Assembly: GCA_030549175.1 (NCBI GenBank)
Contig: JAUKUA010000007.1
Span: 806,001-870,000, forward strand
From: Lasiosphaeris hirsuta
Taxonomy: Eukaryota; Ascomycota; Sordariomycetes; Sordariales; Lasiosphaeriaceae
Length of the DNA stretch: 64,000 nucleotides
Direction of reading: 5' to 3'
Shown: one piece after another, positions 10,048 to 22,189 of the stretch
Position numbering within the stretch: the first letter of the stretch is position 1
Layout of the letters: every line of letters begins with the position of its first letter
The notes under the pieces: model-generated
Databases searched by the model: none
Told to the model about the DNA's origin: nothing
What the model saw: only the letters and a program-made list of their open reading frames with translations
Position numbers and translations under genes: made by a program

Positions 10048-11960
10048 AGGCTTTCTCTGTTACAATAAGCACTATCTTAAACTCCTATAAGTAGCACCAC
10101 TCTGGCCGCAGGCTAGAGAGGTGCGACAAGCAATACAATCACAAAAATTGCAACCCCGATCAAAAAGGAGTGCATGCTTCTGACAGGGGGAACTCGATCG
10201 CACATCAAGTTCCGTCCTATCGTCAAGTAAAACCCGCCGAGCCGAGAAGATGACGAAGACAGGTTGCCTACTACTTGCCCTGTAATTGCATGCCAATTGA
10301 GCGATCTAACTACCTACTACTTGTAAGGCCGGCCTACGTACTAATTGTGCGGGCCAACTGCCCACCCCTATGCCCTGGCCTACGTGCCAATTCCTCGCTA
10401 ATTACCCCGCCACTAGGGGCTACCACTTGTACTACTTGCAGCCTTACAAGCTAATATTCCATCTTCCCTACTAAATCCTCCCACGTAACAATACCACCAA
10501 CGCAATCGCAACACCGCCAACGCAGTCAAATCGCGGTATTTTCACACGTAGTAAGCTTCATTCAATTGCGCTGATTCAATAGAGCCAACTGGAAATAAGG
10601 ATGGCTTTACGCGCGCGCGCGCGAGGCTATGATCGCGGCTAGGATGACGATTCAATTACAACCTCCACTCTCACATATTTATCCTTCCTTACCTCGGCGC
10701 TTCCGCTTCTCTTACGCTATCTAAGGTTCATCAAACGGTAATTTTCTATTATTAACCATGATAAAATGCTACGCCGCTTAATTTGCGTAGTTGAGGTTGG
10801 TCACGATACTAAACCTCTCCATTATGAATGTTAGGTAACTCGTTTCTATGATTATACCGCTTGGCCCCCTCGATACTATATCAAGGAACAGACTCACCCT
10901 ATTAAAGAGGTTAATAAGATCTGTTTGGATATGTCAGTGAAACCAGGCATACTTATAGTACTTCCCTATAAGTAGTAGATTCTTTATGATCCTATTAGTA
11001 GTTAGTATTAGGAGGTAAGATATGAGACTATAGCCTTATAACTGAGTAATACTAATAACGTTTAGTAATATCATTAGCCTGTGAAGGTCATAGAATGCCT
11101 TGATAGTCCGTATTAGAGTACGAATACCTTCGGCCACTCTAGGAGATTCGACGTTGGACATTTCCCCGTAGGTATATATCATTAGTGGTTCATAAATGTC
11201 GGCCTTTACATTCCAGTACATAGCTTGAAAGACTACCTCTATAACATTTGACGGGAGTTCGAAGGAGCTGAGTTCAAAGAGCGAATTAAAAAGCGTAATA
11301 CACTGTTATATGTCCTCGCCCCTCGCTTTTTCTTTGCTCTTACATACTAGTATGGAATTCTAAAAGTTTGTAACAACTTTTTTCTCGAGGCCTCCCTAGA
11401 TTACTAGGAAGTAGTTAGGGTCTGACATTTGTTCAAACTTCGTAAGGATCTTACGGAAGTAATTACTTAACCTATTAGTAAGGGCTATATAACGTAAGTT
11501 ATAATTATACCTCTTTATTATGAAACAAACCTAAAAAGTAAATAGGAAGGAATTTTTACTTAGTATAAGAGCGTTAGTTGTCGTCCCTACTATTAAGTGT
11601 TTAGACTTTTGTTACGCGAGATTGTCTAAAACTCTCGTAGTATTAAGGACGTAATCCTAGGTAGGATTACCACGTAGCTCAAGATATATTGTAGAAAGAA
11701 TATAAACTTAGGCGTAGTATACCGTATTCCTGGAGCCTATAAGATTGTTAGCTTTTTCATAGTAATTGCTCGATTGTTAGATATGATGCTAGTCCTCTAG
11801 GTTTCGGACGGCTAGACACTACTTACTTAAAGCCAATATAAGGAGACCGGCCACTCTATAGTTTTGATCTAGCCAGTCTCTCATTTCTAGTTCGGCCGCT
11901 AAACGGGATTAGATGGCGTCAAGCTCGAGTTCTGTAAATAGAGGGCATAAGGGTAGAATG
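10048..11960. other. Intergenic, partly AT-rich and decayed
   Basis: A (GC)n run lies at 10,610-10,624. From about 10,740 the sequence becomes AT-rich with frequent TAG/TAA, as in RIP-damaged DNA. A minus-strand frame at 11,221-11,036 (IYEPLMIYTYGEMSNVES) reads like protein and may be the relic of an unknown gene. Confidence 0.35.
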
Positions 11961-12151
11961 TACGTTTGGAAGATACTAAAACACTTGATAACCAAGAAGC
12001 TTGGAAAACATTCTATAACCGTAGAGGAGCTCGGAAATATCGATACTACAGTTACCCCGCAAAAGTTCCGAGCCGGCCCACTTTACGCGTCGCAGTCACA
12101 CACTGCCCTCCCACACCCTTCCTCCTTCAAACAGCTACAAATCGATTAAGA

Positions 12152-13250
12152 ATGGGCGTAAAGACCCCAAATAAGCACTACAGCCCTCATAAACGTACCA
12201 GAATTGCTGTTGGAGTACAGAATGGCAAATTCAAGACCCAGATTGCCGCTGAAGAGGGCTGTTCGCCGGGGTCGGTTCATGGCATCACGAAACGGTATCG
12301 CGTCCAACAATCAGCAGTCGCCCTACCCAGGGCAGGCCGGCCGAAGGTCCTTACAGAATACGACAAACGGCATATCCTACGCTTAATTAACTAAGATCCT
12401 TTTATTTCCAACACGGAAATCAAAACGTAGGCCGGTGTAGCCTGCCATGTCGACACGATCACTCGCTGGCTCAAATCGTAAGGTATCTAGCATACTAAGG
12501 CCCTTCGGCAGCCGAAACTAAACCCAGAACTTGCCCGGAAACGCCTAGAGTTTGCCCAAAGGTATATTACAAAGCCTAATAACTTTTGAAACTATGGATT
12601 TTTAGCGACGAGGTAACTATAGCCCGGAGTGATGGCGAACGGCAGAAGTGGGTTTTTTGTCGGCGTATACGTTCGATCCCCTCCTTTATTTTGCTATAAT
12701 TAATAACGTTTAGGGGGAGCGGTTGCTTCCAAAGAATATCCAAGGCAAGACTAAGCCAACAAGGCATAGCCAGATGTTCTGGGGAGCCTTTTCTTTCTTT
12801 AGAAAGTCTACGTTGGTCCCTCTATATGGCCACCCTGATTCTCCCCGTAGAGGCATCAACGCACAACGAATACTCGAGACCCTTCAAGCTCAGCTACCTG
12901 AAATTTGCGATCCTGGCTCTATTTTCATATAAGATAACGCTCGTACGCATACAGCAATTATCGTCCAAGATTGGTTGATTCCTTGGGCTGAGGAGGAAGG
13001 CATTGAGTTGATTGACTGGCCACCATATTCGCTTGATTTGAACCCCATTGAAAATCTCTGGAAATTGGTTAAAGAAGAAATCTGCCAAAGGCATCCGGAA
13101 CTTACAGATATGCCGAAAACTGGGAAAGCTTTACAGTAGCTACGAGAAGCAGCGGATGAGGTATGGAACGATTTCCCAGATGAGCTTCTGCAAGAGCTGG
13201 CGGAGAGCATGCGGCGCAGGTTAGCTACAGTCATCGCTGCGAATGGGTAG
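12152..13250 (+). mobile_element. Tc1/mariner-like transposase, frame-shifted pseudogene
   Basis: The N-terminus (from ATG 12,152) shows a helix-turn-helix: RTRIAVGVQNGKFKTQIAAE and GRPKVLTEYDKRHILRLI. Then PELARKRLEFAQRY in the same frame, FSDEVTIARSDGERQKWVF (first catalytic D) in a second frame, and from about 12,723 a third frame with QMFWGAFSF, DNARTHTA (second D, preceded by a TAA) and SLDLNPIENLWKLVKEEI, which carries the final acidic residue of the DDE triad. It ends at TAG 13,248-13,250. At least two frameshifts and several stops make it inactive. Clear terminal inverted repeats were not found; the right end is cut close by the LTR starting at 13,269. A CAGTCACACACTGCCC motif at 12,093 might be the left end. 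Confidence 0.85.
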
Positions 13251-13268
13251 TACACGAAGTATTAGGGG

Positions 13269-14316
13269 TGTGACACCGGCACACGGTGACAACACCAAGG
13301 TGAAAGATTCAACACCACGAGGTATCACAACTACACCGTACTCCTTTTGGCGATGTCAATAGGAAGGGAGAAGGATCCTTTGAGATGTGAATGAAACAAC
13401 AAGGTTGATGATTGTAAATCGGGAGATGACAGAAGGGTTCACGAATTGTATTACCCCTCAGCTTCACTGAAGTTCAGCTGATAATCTTTCTAGGCTGTTT
13501 CTAAAAAGGACTGGGGAGCTTCTTCCTCTCGAGGATCCATCGCTACGCATCGTCTCTTTTATAGAAGGTGCTATGTACAAAATACAAGGATACCAAAATA
13601 CCTCGGGATCCTCTTAGCCGCCCGTCAGTCCCGAATCTCCCTTGCCGCTCGTCTCTCGCACCCTACAAATTAGCGGCTACAAACCAGGGGTTGCTAATTA
13701 TTCTTTGTTGAGTCTACGGCCCGTATTAATACTTACTCTAACAACTTAAGTGGCATGGTGTCTATCACTAAGGAGGTTCCCTCAGGTCCTTGGTACTTAC
13801 ATTGACGATAGCACTGTTAGGTTATCCCACGTCGGCTATCGTAGCAATGTTTCCCTTCATGACTTACGGATGCCCGATGGGCTTAGCTCAGAACACCTGT
13901 CACCACTGAAGCTAGACTCCGGAGAACGTCGGGGCTTAGGTCTTCTAAAGGGGTAACTACGATTACTTTGAGGTCCCTAATTAAAAGACTAGCTCATGCT
14001 TCTTGTTGTACGCTGTCGGCCGATGTTTGCTCTTAGTAGTACTACTGAGGATAGTTGGCTTACCTATGACAAATCTAAAGTCTAATGACGTTACCTAACG
14101 TAGGATGTCTATTACATAGTTATCCGTTACTTATGTATAGTTATGGTCCTTCTAACATGACCCGTGAGTCGTACCTCAGGCCCATGATGTCTTGGCAACC
14201 CTTCAGGTCCTTGACATTTATTATCTTGTTCGTTAGATATGTACAAGTCTACTAGAGCTCAGTTAAGAAGGTAATTCATCCTATTAACCTTGGGTAAACG
14301 TTTTACCAGTGTGACA
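13269..14316 (-). repeat. Solo LTR of the Gypsy family, divergent 1.05-kb variant
   Basis: Starts TGTGACACCGGCAC and ends CCAGTGTGACA, with the same internal landmarks as the other LTRs (CCCCTCAGCTTCACTGAAGTTCAGCTGATAATC, split here only as a description; CTCCGGAGAACGTCGGGG). Flanks are AGGGG (13,264-13,268) and AGGGA (14,317-14,321), a probable 5-bp target duplication with one G-to-A change. It lies directly 3' of the Tc1-like transposase. Confidence 0.75.
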
Positions 14317-17153
14317 AGGGAGGTTTAATAAGTATTAATAGATAGCCTAGGTTCTAATAAGTACTTTGTATCTAATTTTATATATTTCATATAGAAATTA
14401 GATATGAAATTGTTAATTAAAGTTTGAGGAGACTTACTTATACTATGACGTACTTTTACGTAAAGTAAGTAGGGCTCGAAACTTTTACATCCTTACTGTA
14501 CCGGTTCGTACTACTTTTCAGAAGCTTATATATTAGTTAGCCGGGATAAGTAATATACCTTACTTACTAACTTATTATAGTTTTAATTAGTTAAGCTTAA
14601 AGATAAGTAGTATAAATAGTACTTATTAGAAATTACATTATAACAAGTTTAAAATAGATATAGTATTAAAACGAAAGATAGTTATAAAGGAAAGAAAAGT
14701 AAGGATAATAAGTAAAATGAAATTTCTCTACTATAATTGTAGTACTTTATTAAGTAGTTGTTATAGTAAGTAGAGGTCGAAGCTTAAGAGAAGAGATAAA
14801 GTGAAAAGAAGTAGAAAGTCACGTCCTTTTTATTTTTTTCAAAGGAACTGTTAGGTACTCAACTAATAAAGGTCAAATAGCTAGGTAATACGTAGATAGA
14901 CAACCGCTAAGTAGGTAGGTATCTTAGTAGGGACTGACTTAGCTGAGAATATAAAAAACTTTAAGGTTTTTAAGTTTTATATAACTACATATAATAACGT
15001 TATGTTACCTATTAGAGAGTATATATAAGAAGGAGATATATCAAAGCGTTAAGCTGAAGTTAGTTAACGAAGGTAAGTAAAGAAAGAGAAAATTCTTCTT
15101 TAGAAAGGACGGCAGAGGATTTAAATATATTAATCTACCCCTTAACTAAGTAACCTTAGTTAGTAACTTACTTAGTACCATTTACTAGTTATTACAGTAA
15201 TATATTTTATGGTATCTATCTATTACTAAAATAGAAAATAGCTTTTATAAATAATTACACGTATGTTTTTAAGATAATTAAATTAAATAATATGTTAATT
15301 TAGTAGTACTATAATCTATATTACTTCAACTCTTATTAATAGATTTTAAATATCGGTACTATAAGATTTATACTTACTGAACCTATACTTAAAGTGTCTA
15401 ATTTATAAACGGAGCCTATTATTCTTATTGCTATCTTCTCGGCTACCTTAGTATATCTAACTTCTTATTAGAAACTTTTACTATTAAGGTAACTACTAAA
15501 GTAATTCTAATTATATCTTATTAAGCGTAAAAAGTATATATAACTTAATAAAACTATAAAAGTAACTAAAGAAAATAGAAATTAGTAGATAGAAGATATT
15601 ATATAAGTTCTTACGGAAAAGGCTTATAAGTTTCATAATCTTACTGAAGTAAAATATAAAGAGGATCTTAGTTATTAAAAGGATATAGCGGTTCCTTAAC
15701 TTTTAATACTTAGTAACCCGTTAACATAAGAATAAAATAAGAGGGTTAATAATAAATACTAACGAGATAAAGGTTATAACATATAAGGTATATATATACT
15801 ATGGCTACTGACTATTTATGTCTTATTAACTAAGGAAATATATAAGCTATGTAAAGAGATATAACGTATATTATTACGTATCATTTACGAAAAAGACTAG
15901 TCTAGTTACTTCTTTAATTACTTCTTACCTAACGTAAACACTAATAAAGAAATTTCATACTAGTCTCTAAAGTCGTTTTAATCTTATACTTGAGATCGTA
16001 CTAAACTTATATCTTCTATCATTAGGTAACTAACTACTAAGTAACGAAGTTATCGTTGTTAACGTTAAGGATATATTTCTCTTACTTTTTATTTTTAAAA
16101 CTACCTAGGAAGTCGTAACTCTTTAGAATTTCTATCTAATAAAACCAGTACAACTAAATATATAGAACGTTTTACTGTCGATATTATACGTAGCTAAAAT
16201 CCCAAAGTTTCGTCGTTTGATATAAGCTGTGCCGAGCCAATTGTAGAGACATGTCATAAGATTACCGTTAACACGTTTTACTTATTAGTAAGTATTAATA
16301 CCTCTAATTGTTAATATTTTATTACGAATTGCTAGGGATAGATCTGTGACATTGGAACTTACATAGGGAGTTACATAGAAAATTATATAACTTATTATAT
16401 CGAAATTTGTATTAGGGTATATATAGCCGGTTATATGATTGAATGTATAGGATACTACTAAATTGAAAGTATTTGACTTGTTATAGTATTTACCGTCTTT
16501 TTTATGTTTTAACTTTGTCTAACCCTTAAATTACTATCGTTTATTTATGTTATTTCATCATTTGTACTTAAATCTTTTATATTACATGTCAAATCTATAG
16601 CTAAACCTATAGCCTCTATCCCCTTTTAGTAAAGAACGTCCATATATTTCTTCATATCTTTTATAAACTTACCTATGTCTTCTCTCACTATAGTCTCGGT
16701 GTTAACTCGGCGCTAACTCGGCGCTAAGAGGTAAATAAGTAGGTATTTAAGTAATAGGGGAACTGTTAATTTAGGTACTATGATATATAGTTATAATAAG
16801 ACTACATAGATAGTTGTCATAGAAAATTACATATAAATAAGCTTATTATTATATAAAATATATAACCCTTCTCTTAACTAAAACAGTAGGCGTATTTTAC
16901 TCGGACCTAAGTCTACTACCTATCTTAATTATTCTAGGACTTTTGCTATGGTCAAAAGGACCGCTTGTGTAAGCGTTACTTTGGTGGTCCTTCACATGAA
17001 CACTGACATGACATATTGTATGGTGGTGTAAATAATTTGTAAAGGATGGCCCGTTGGCAATCAGTCTGGAGGGCGCGCTGCTATTATATGGCAGCGCACC
17101 CCCTGTGCTCAATTGAGCGCAGGGACTGCGCACAACGGACTAACCTATCTAGG
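14317..17153. other. AT-rich RIP-like desert, no gene recognised
   Basis: Dense TAG, TAA and TATA words on both strands and no frame that can be followed for any length. It is probably one or more transposons or genes mutated beyond recognition. A GC-richer island lies at about 16,900-17,160. Confidence 0.55.
17071..17124. other. Hairpin and 24-bp near-palindrome inside the AT-rich desert
   Basis: GCGCTGC (17,075-17,081) and GCAGCGC (17,091-17,097) can form a 7-bp stem with a 9-base loop. Directly after, 17,101-17,124 is palindromic around GCTCAATTGAGC, with CCCTG/CAGGG ends and only one T/G-type mismatch pair. The island is not AT-shifted like its surroundings. Origin unknown; a small MITE-like or tRNA-derived element is possible. 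Confidence 0.5.
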
Positions 17154-18225
17154 CTATCTACATTTTTCCACGTAACAACTTTGAACTAGATCTATCTTAT
17201 GGCTAAAGCTACCCTTTGAAAATGTCTCCTTTATATTTTCCGAATTAAACTTCATACTATAAAGATTACATATCGTTACTTTTAGTACTGTGTCCCATAT
17301 ATAATATATAAACATAATATAGTTAGCGTTGAACTTTACTATCTTAAAGTCCAACTTGTAGGTAGTTGTTACTATCTTCTCAAATTCTCTCTCGACCTCT
17401 TTCTCATTAATCTTATACTTTTTAAGTATTTGAAGATTATACTTAAATCTCCTAGTAATGTTACTAAGCCTCTTAGAATATAGGAGATCGTTCTTATAAA
17501 TAGAGTCCATTAAGGTTACTATCTAGGTAAACTACTAAATATATTCGCCGTCGTTAATCAAATGACCTTACTCAGTTTCGTATTCTAAAGGAGTTTAGTT
17601 TTAGTTAAGGTTAGTAATTATATAGATATTAACAGACTTACCTTTAAGTTTTGATGTTAATACCGATAGGATACGATATGTCTTACTTACTTAGATATAA
17701 CCTAAGGTCTTAAAGATTTCTTTGAGGAGGACGTGTTAAATATAGGCCTTAAGTAATAGACGATGTAGCTTACGGCCCCCCTCTAGGTCGTACTTTAGGA
17801 AGTTCCAGCTATATAAATCTTAAGAAAGCTATTTTAACATACCGACAGTAACGACGTCCGTAGTAACAATATCGTACCATCTGGAGATTAGTTACTTAAT
17901 ACTTTGCTCGAATGCTTTCTATGACGTTACTAAGTATGAGTCATCGAGATAAGTTATCTTTCGGAATTTTAGGTAGGTACTTATAAGATCCTATGTAAGC
18001 TTTTCTATTTTTCTACCTTGTTCTTAAATGATCTTATCTTTCTTTCGAATCAAATCTCTAAGCTCGAGTGCCGTTTAGGCGCTAGGGTTGTCTTAAGGAC
18101 TTTTATATATAAGGATAGACTAAGTTCCTAGCCGGGAAATAGGGCTAAAGGTTCTTTAGAGTAGGTTATGGTCTTTAGGATAGGGCCTCTTACTAAAGTT
18201 TCGAGAACGCCTTTTATTAAGTTTA
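17154..18225 (-). pseudogene. Unknown fungal gene, RIP-like stops, cut by the Gypsy element
   Basis: A single minus-strand frame can be followed from the LTR edge at 18,225 to the TAG at 17,154. It holds about 15 internal stops, all TAA or TAG, at places where Gln (CAA/CAG) would fit. Readable blocks include TALELRDLIRKKDK, RKIEKLT, YLKFRKITYLDDSY, LISRWYDIVTTDVVTVG, DLEGGRKLHRLLLKAY, VLLKEIFKT and, at the end, an open stretch with RFKYNLQILKKYKINEKEVE. It looks like a helical, partly coiled-coil protein; I do not recognise the family. The frame is still open at 18,225, so the retrotransposon at 18,231 landed in the gene or at its 5' edge; any 5' part would continue at 26,966 and beyond. Confidence 0.6.
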
Positions 18226-18230
18226 GTTAG

Positions 18231-19558
18231 TGTCACACTGGTAGGCTCACCTAGGTCAACAGGGTCACTGACCTCCTTGACCGAGCCCTATACCAGCGGC
18301 ACAAACCACACATAAGAAGCACATACCCATTGACCCACGAACATCCGTCACGAATCACGTAGATAAGGGAACCATCACAGAGGATGGCTACAACGTGGCT
18401 TAACCTCGGGACACAATCCCACGCGTAGCTCATGGCCTATTTAGCCGACACGTAGGTCAGCGGATTCTCCTATAGTACCTACGGGTTACAACGGAATGCC
18501 TAGAACCACTCACAAGCTAGAGTAGCCATACAATAGATCTCACCTGTACTAAGTAACGTCATTAGACTTTAGATTTGTCATAGATAAGCTATCCAATCTC
18601 AGTATCGTGGTCAGGGCCTACATAGTCAGCCCAGATCCTATAGCTGGTCTTTCGAATTATAAACCTTCCCGTTACTGCTAGCATTCCTTTGGAAGACCTA
18701 GAACCCGACGTTCTCCGGAGTCTAGCTTCAGTGGTAACAGGTAGTCGTGACTCCCACGTATAAGTCACGAAGGAAACCGTTATTATGATAGCCGACATAA
18801 GATCGACCTAACAGTACTATGGCCAACGTAAGTACTAAGGACGTGAAGGAACATCTACAACAATAGACACCATGCCGCTAGAGCTATATAGATAAGTACT
18901 AATACTGGTTATGGACTAACGTGTAATAGGCCGGCTTTACTTAGTATGTAGCCACGGATTTGTAGGGCGTAAGAGACAGGTAGCTAAAAAAGAGATTCGA
19001 GACCGACAGGCGGCTAGGAAGGTCTTTTAGGTATTTTAGTATCTTTATATCTTATATATAGCCTTCCATAAGTAAGATAGGTATGCTATAATAGATCCTC
19101 GAGAGGAAGAAACTCCCCAGTTCTCTTTGGACAAACTTAGAAAGATTATTAACTGAACTTCAGTGAAGCTAAGGGGTAATATAACCTTATGAACTCTTCT
19201 ATTTCTCTTAACTTATAACTACGAAGTATTATGTCTTATCTTCTGTTAGATTATTCTATCTCCCTAAACCTCTTTTTCCCTAGCTCTTTACCACTTTATA
19301 TTATAATAGTTAACTCCCTTACCATCCTATTCTAAATCTCTAAATCGGACCTTATACTTATTAACCTTATGAAGATCAAGTCTCTAAGTTTATCGTATAA
19401 AAGTTCTAAACTAGACTAATAGTAATTATTAAGGTAGTTTATTAAATAGTTAAGTCAAGAGTTAAGAAAAGGTTAAAGCTCTATAGTCTAATTCTTTATT
19501 TAATATCTTACCTTATAGTTATTATATCTTAAACCTTCAGTAGCTAACTTATATTACA
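18231..19558 (+). repeat. 5' LTR of the chromovirus
   Basis: Starts TGTCACACTGGTAGGCTCACC and ends (decayed) TATATTACA, matching TGTGTCACA at the end of the 3' LTR. The length equals that of the 3' LTR. Confidence 0.93.
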
Positions 19559-20635
19559 AATAATCTTTCTTTCCTAAGAATACTCCCCTTACCTATTATA
19601 ATAGCTAGTAACCTTATATTATACTTAGTTATGTTCCGGGGTCGAAAAACCAAACCTAACCCTAGAACTGACCTTATAATCTAAGAACCTTCTAAGATAG
19701 AAATACAAACTATTAAGAAGTTTCTTATACTCCTATCGAGCTCCGAAACCCTTACTAAACTACTTTAATAGTTTATTTATCTCTATAATTAAGTTACCAA
19801 AGCTTATAAGGAACTTTACTTCTTTGTTAATAACACATATAAAGATAAAGAAAGGCTCGATTTACTTACTTCTATATTTACTATCTTAGTCACCAACTAC
19901 TAATTGATAATATAACATATCAAGACAAACTAATATGTCTTTAAAAGTACTTGGTAGAAATTAGAAGTTTCTTATATTACTTTTAACATCGAGGTCAACT
20001 AGAAATTAGCTTAATTTACTACCTAAACAGCTTAATATAAAAAATCCCTTAACCTTATTATTACACGTACCGAAGCTCTCTATAAAGAAATTACTAAGTA
20101 AAAATTATGGTAGATATAATAAACGTAAAAATAGGAAACATAGGCTAGGGAATAAAACGCTAAGCTTGTTAAGGTTAAGAAACTCTTCCGAATCTAAGAA
20201 AAGAAGTAAGCTTATTAAAATTACTATAATATAGAATTTAGCTATTAGTCTATTATAGCCCAAAGTTAACTTAATTTTCTTATAGTACTTTAACAACTAG
20301 GAGTATTATAAACTCCGAAGGACTAAGAACTGTTTAAACAGCTTAAGGTCTATTTTAATAACTTTGTTAAGGAAGCTTTTATATTAAGGTTGACATAAGT
20401 AAGATCTTATGATAAGGAACAAATCATTTAGAAAGTTATGACATATTTATAGAAAACCCTATCTATTAAACCCTCGCGATAACCATCATAACTATTTAAA
20501 AAATCAACTTTTATACGATACTTCGATCAAGACAAAGACCTTCTCTCAGACCGTAACCTCTAAAGACGGGCTATCCGGGAAATCTCGGTACGAGCCTAGA
20601 GATAGGTTAATAGTATATAAAATTCCGATATTAAA

Positions 20636-21830
20636 ATGAGAAATAGAAATACTAAAAGAAATTCCCCTCCCCGCTATACTAAAGTAAAAATATTATCTCT
20701 TCCGGATAATAGTAATAATTATAACGACTTAGATAATAATCTTTATTACATAAGTCCGCCTCCTAGTTTCTCTAAACTACTAAGAAGCTTACCTAGGCTT
20801 CTAAGACCCTTAGAACCTTAAGGTCTAAGTTCCTAAAGCCCTTTACTTCTACGTAACTCTATAGTAATCCTTCTTAACCTTATCCGTACTAACTAAGACC
20901 TAATTTATAATAATACTAATATAATTTAGGAATCTTATAGCTAAGATACCGCCATAATAATAACGAAATCTAAAAAATATAATAAAAGGGACAAAAGTAA
21001 GTTCGAAACATAGTAATACTCTATTAAGAAATATTTTAATATCTATAAACGAAGCTTCCTTAACGATAAGGCCAAAATTAATTTCGTTAGTACTTTTACT
21101 AAAGGTACTATCCTTAAATAGTATCAGAAAAGAAAAACTTAAATTAAAAAGCTTAGCCCAGTAGATCAGTAAAATAACTATGTTACCGTTATAATCAAAC
21201 GATTCCGTAACCTAATACGAAGAGCTAAGGACTATGAGGTTATAAAAGCTCTAACTTACGATAAAGATATAAACGAATATATAATAAAGTTCTAAGAACT
21301 TAATCATACTGTCAATCTTAATAATTAAGCCTTATAATCACTAGTTACTAATACTATCTCTAATATTATAATAAACTTAATCTATTTACATATAAGATAT
21401 TTCCTTTCCAACGATACTAACTTTCTCGAAGCTGTCGTTACTACTAGCTTAATTTATGAAAATAAAATGAAAAACTACGAAATTAATTACAAAGTTAAGT
21501 AAGGAAAAGAAGAGTCTACTTTAAATAGTAAGAAACGTTCGAAAAAGAACAATCACTAAGAAGAAACTAATACTTCTAACTCCTATCCCGGTCTAACATC
21601 TATAAAAGAAAAACCTAAGAAAGGCCTAAAGTAAAAGTAATAAGACAAAGAAGATAACCTTCTGATATCTATCTAAATAAAATATTAGTAAACTTACAAG
21701 GAAGTTATTACCGGGATAGACTAAGCCGAAATTAATAAAAACAAGGTAAGTAAGAGATATTACCGCTATAGACGTTAAGACTATAATACTTTCGAATGTT
21801 ATAATAAAAAAACCGAAGATAGTAAGGATA
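20636..21830 (+). pseudogene. gag region of the chromovirus
   Basis: An open stretch at 20,636-20,821 precedes the capsid-like part. From about 20,960 the text reads KKYNKRDKSKFET, then KKYFNIYKRSFLNDKAKINFV and a WHQ-like motif turned to a stop plus YQ, as in Ty3 gag. Near 21,750 a zinc-knuckle remnant reads RYYRYRR*DYNTFECY, with Tyr where Cys is expected (TGY to TAY). Gag packages the element's RNA. Confidence 0.8.
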
Positions 21831-22189
21831 TCTTTAAACTATTTAAAAAAATCTCCGGAACTAAGACTAAACATAGGAGAAATGAGGACGAGAATATCTT
21901 TCCTTAACTATCTAAAAGGGCTAAGGTCTCTGTAATAATAGAAAAAGACTATCCCGAGCTTTTTTCTCATATTATTAAGCTATCCGATAGTAAAGGTACA
22001 TTAGATTTTTAACAAGTATCTTAAAACTCGTAGCATCGGAAACCGTACCTCGATACGCCGTAACCTCTATTAAGAAGCGTACCTACTATAATACGAAGAA
22101 ACCCTCTTATAAGAAGATTAAGTAAAACTACAAATTATACCATAGTACTTATAAGATTATTTCTATAACTATTATCTACTATAAAGTTA

